Source: CBDCUE01 sp965222515 (GTDB taxonomy: Bacteria; Pseudomonadota; Alphaproteobacteria; Rickettsiales; JABIRX01). From it: DNA of 64,000 nucleotides. The stretch lies in the NCBI GenBank assembly GCA_965222515.1, contig CBDCUE010000012.1, positions 62,001 to 126,000 on the forward strand. The letters run 5' to 3'. The notes beneath the pieces were generated by a model. That model saw only the letters and a list, made by a program, of their open reading frames with translations. It did not search any database and was not told where the DNA came from. Numbering within the stretch: the first letter of the stretch is position 1; every line of letters begins with the position of its first letter. This document shows, piece after piece, positions 62,510 to 64,000 of the stretch. The translations under genes were made by a program, and so were the position numbers.

Positions 62510-64000
62510 ATGTCTGTTTCAAATCAAGAACTTAGCAATGCTATTAGAATTTTATCTATGGATGCAGTGGAGAAGGCAAAGTCAGGACATCCTGGAATGC
62601 CTCTTGGTTTTGCAGATGTTGCCACTGTTTTATATAAAGATTTTTTAAAATTTAGTAGCAATAATCCTGATTGGGCAAATAGAGACAGATTTATTTTATC
62701 AGCAGGACATGGATCTATGCTTATTTATTCTTTATTATATCTAACAGGATATAAAGATATTAACTTAGCAGACATTAAAAATTTCAGACAAATGTGGGCT
62801 AAAACAGCAGGTCATCCAGAAGTAGAAATGCTAGAAGGAATAGAAACTACCACAGGTCCTTTAGGGCAAGGAATTGCTAATGCAGTAGGAATGGCTCTTG
62901 CTGAGAGAATGCAAAATGCTAGATTTCCAGATTTAATTGATCACAATATTTATGCAGTAGTAGGAGATGGTTGCTTGATGGAAGGTATTAGCAGTGAAGC
63001 TATATCTTTTGCAGGTCATTTAAAATTAAGTAAATTGATTGTGTTATTTGATGATAATGATATTTCTATTGATGGATCTACTAATCTTACTACTTCAGAA
63101 AATTATGCAAAAAGATTTGATGCTTGTGGGTGGGATGTTTTTGCAGTAGATGGTCATAATCCTGTCGAAATAGCAGATGCTTTAAATAAGGCAAAAAAGA
63201 GCAAAAAACCTAGTTTTATTGCTTGCAAAACAACAATTGCCTTTGGTTCTCCTAACAAATCAGGAACTTCTGGTTCTCATGGTTCTCCTTTGGGAAAAGA
63301 AGAAATAATCTTGACAAAAAAACAATTAAATTGTCCTGAAGGTGAGTTTGAAATAGCAGAAAGAGTTTTTCAAGAATGGCAAAAAATTGGCAAAAAAAAT
63401 GATTTTTTATATCAGGAATGGCAAAAAAAATTAGAAAAATCAGAGCATAAAGAAGAATTTTTAAGATTAAAAAATGCTGAATTACCTAAAAATAACTGGG
63501 AAAATGAATTAGAAAAATTTAAAGAAAATTTAGTAAAAGAGCAAAAAAGTGAAGCTACTAGAAAATCATCAGGAAATGTTTTGGAAGTGCTAACAAAATA
63601 TATCCCAGAATTAATAGGTGGTTCTGCTGATTTAACTGGATCAGTCAATACCAGAGCCAAAGATTTTGAGTCTCTTACTAGTAAAAATTTTCTCGGTAGA
63701 TATATCCATTATGGCATAAGAGAGCATTCTATGGCTGCAATTATGAATGGTATGGCATTATATGGCTCTATAATTCCATATTCAGGAACTTTTTTAGTGT
63801 TTAGTGATTATATGAGACCTGCAATTAGATTATCTAGCTTAATGCAACAAAGAGTGATTTATGTTTTGACTCATGATTCAATTGGTTTAGGAGAGGATGG
63901 TCCTACTCATCAACCAGTTGAGCATTTAGATAGTTTAAGGTTAATTCCTAACTTATTGGTTTTAAGACCTTGCGATGCTTATGAGACAGCCGAATGTTGG
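62510..64000 (+). CDS. tkt: Transketolase (3' end outside window)
   Basis: 497 codons are visible from the ATG at 62510 to the right edge. Transketolase moves two-carbon units in the pentose phosphate pathway using thiamine diphosphate. Family motifs in order: DAVEKAKSGHPGMPLG, AGHGSMLIYSLLYLTGY, TTGPLGQGIANAVGMALAER, VVGDGCLMEGISSEA (ThDP/Mg2+ site), SPNKSGTSGSHGSPLGKEE, GGSADLTGSVNT, YGIREHSMAA (catalytic Glu) and THDSIGLGEDGPTHQPVE. The frame is uninterrupted as far as it can be read. Note that ThiC at 12 kb helps supply its cofactor. Confidence 0.95.
   Translation, partial: MSVSNQELSNAIRILSMDAVEKAKSGHPGMPLGFADVATVLYKDFLKFSSNNPDWANRDRFILSAGHGSMLIYSLLYLTGYKDINLADIKNFRQMWAKTAGHPEVEMLEGIETTTGPLGQGIANAVGMALAERMQNARFPDLIDHNIYAVVGDGCLMEGISSEAISFAGHLKLSKLIVLFDDNDISIDGSTNLTTSENYAKRFDACGWDVFAVDGHNPVEIADALNKAKKSKKPSFIACKTTIAFGSPNKSGTSGSHGSPLGKEEIILTKKQLNCPEGEFEIAERVFQEWQKIGKKNDFLYQEWQKKLEKSEHKEEFLRLKNAELPKNNWENELEKFKENLVKEQKSEATRKSSGNVLEVLTKYIPELIGGSADLTGSVNTRAKDFESLTSKNFLGRYIHYGIREHSMAAIMNGMALYGSIIPYSGTFLVFSDYMRPAIRLSSLMQQRVIYVLTHDSIGLGEDGPTHQPVEHLDSLRLIPNLLVLRPCDAYETAECW

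Noticed and set aside
1..64000. CRISPR arrays, rRNA genes or a replication origin
   Set aside because: No regularly spaced repeats, no rRNA-like stretches and no DnaA-box cluster were seen in the window.

Overview
The window is 64 kb of very AT-rich bacterial chromosome. It looks like an alphaproteobacterium, most probably of the Rickettsiales type. Supporting signs are pal-cpoB-tilS in that order, the lpxD-fabZ-lpxA-lpxI cluster (LpxI is the alphaproteobacterial UDP-diacylglucosamine pyrophosphatase), yajC-secD without an adjacent secF, a Fur protein without the usual Cys pairs, and a membrane-anchored CycM-like cytochrome c beside a SCO1 protein. Unlike the most reduced Rickettsiales, it keeps genes for NAD, pantothenate, thiamine, threonine, lysine/DAP and arginine synthesis. 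This suggests a basal or extracellular host-associated lineage (the Deianiraea type is one possibility), but that placement is inference.

Layout. 1-7.2 kb: partial nhaA, a nadC/panB/tilS/cpoB/pal run, ubiD and an ATP-grasp enzyme. 7.2-10.3 kb: a graveyard of mobile DNA, with an intact IS982-type element nested in an IS5-type remnant that abuts a second IS5 remnant, then an orphan 325-aa gene, an IS3 orfA fragment and MITE debris. 10.3-27.3 kb: ordinary metabolism and envelope genes (phosphohexomutase, thiC, a pseudopilin, lytic transglycosylase, tRNA-Met, thrC-dapF, ald, argC, rodA, lpxI-lpxA-fabZ-lpxD). 27.6-38.8 kb: another gutted IS5 copy with a MITE inside, followed by two giant tandem paralogues (about 1490 and 1958 aa). 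38.8-44.4 kb: fmt, a decayed DUF262/DUF1524 gene, secD-yajC, and sco1-fur-erpA divergent from cytochrome c. 44.4-64 kb: trkA, a membrane spermidine-synthase-like gene, hslVU, mreBC, outer-membrane barrels, fabG, a nuclease, a type II secretion/type IV pilus set (pseudopilin, GspE, GspF), thrB, sodB, a class IV aminotransferase, a small lipoprotein between two identical MITEs, and the 5' part of tkt.

The most unusual feature is the pair of giant genes at 28.2-38.7 kb. Each encodes a signal peptide, a huge Lys/Glu-rich coiled coil (about 590 and 1110 residues), an inverse-autotransporter (intimin/invasin-type) beta-barrel and an Asn-rich parallel beta-helix passenger. The coiled coil of the second contains about three tandem copies of a 300-355-residue unit. 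Both genes, and the barrel protein gene at 51.5 kb, sit behind nearly the same promoter (TTG-type -35, 17-bp spacer ending ATGT, TACYAT -10), suggesting a co-expressed surface set.

A second theme is a family of palindromic MITEs (about 154 bp, 30-bp terminal inverted repeats, TA target duplication). Seven recognisable copies or pieces are scattered through intergenic DNA, and one is inserted inside an IS5 transposase gene.
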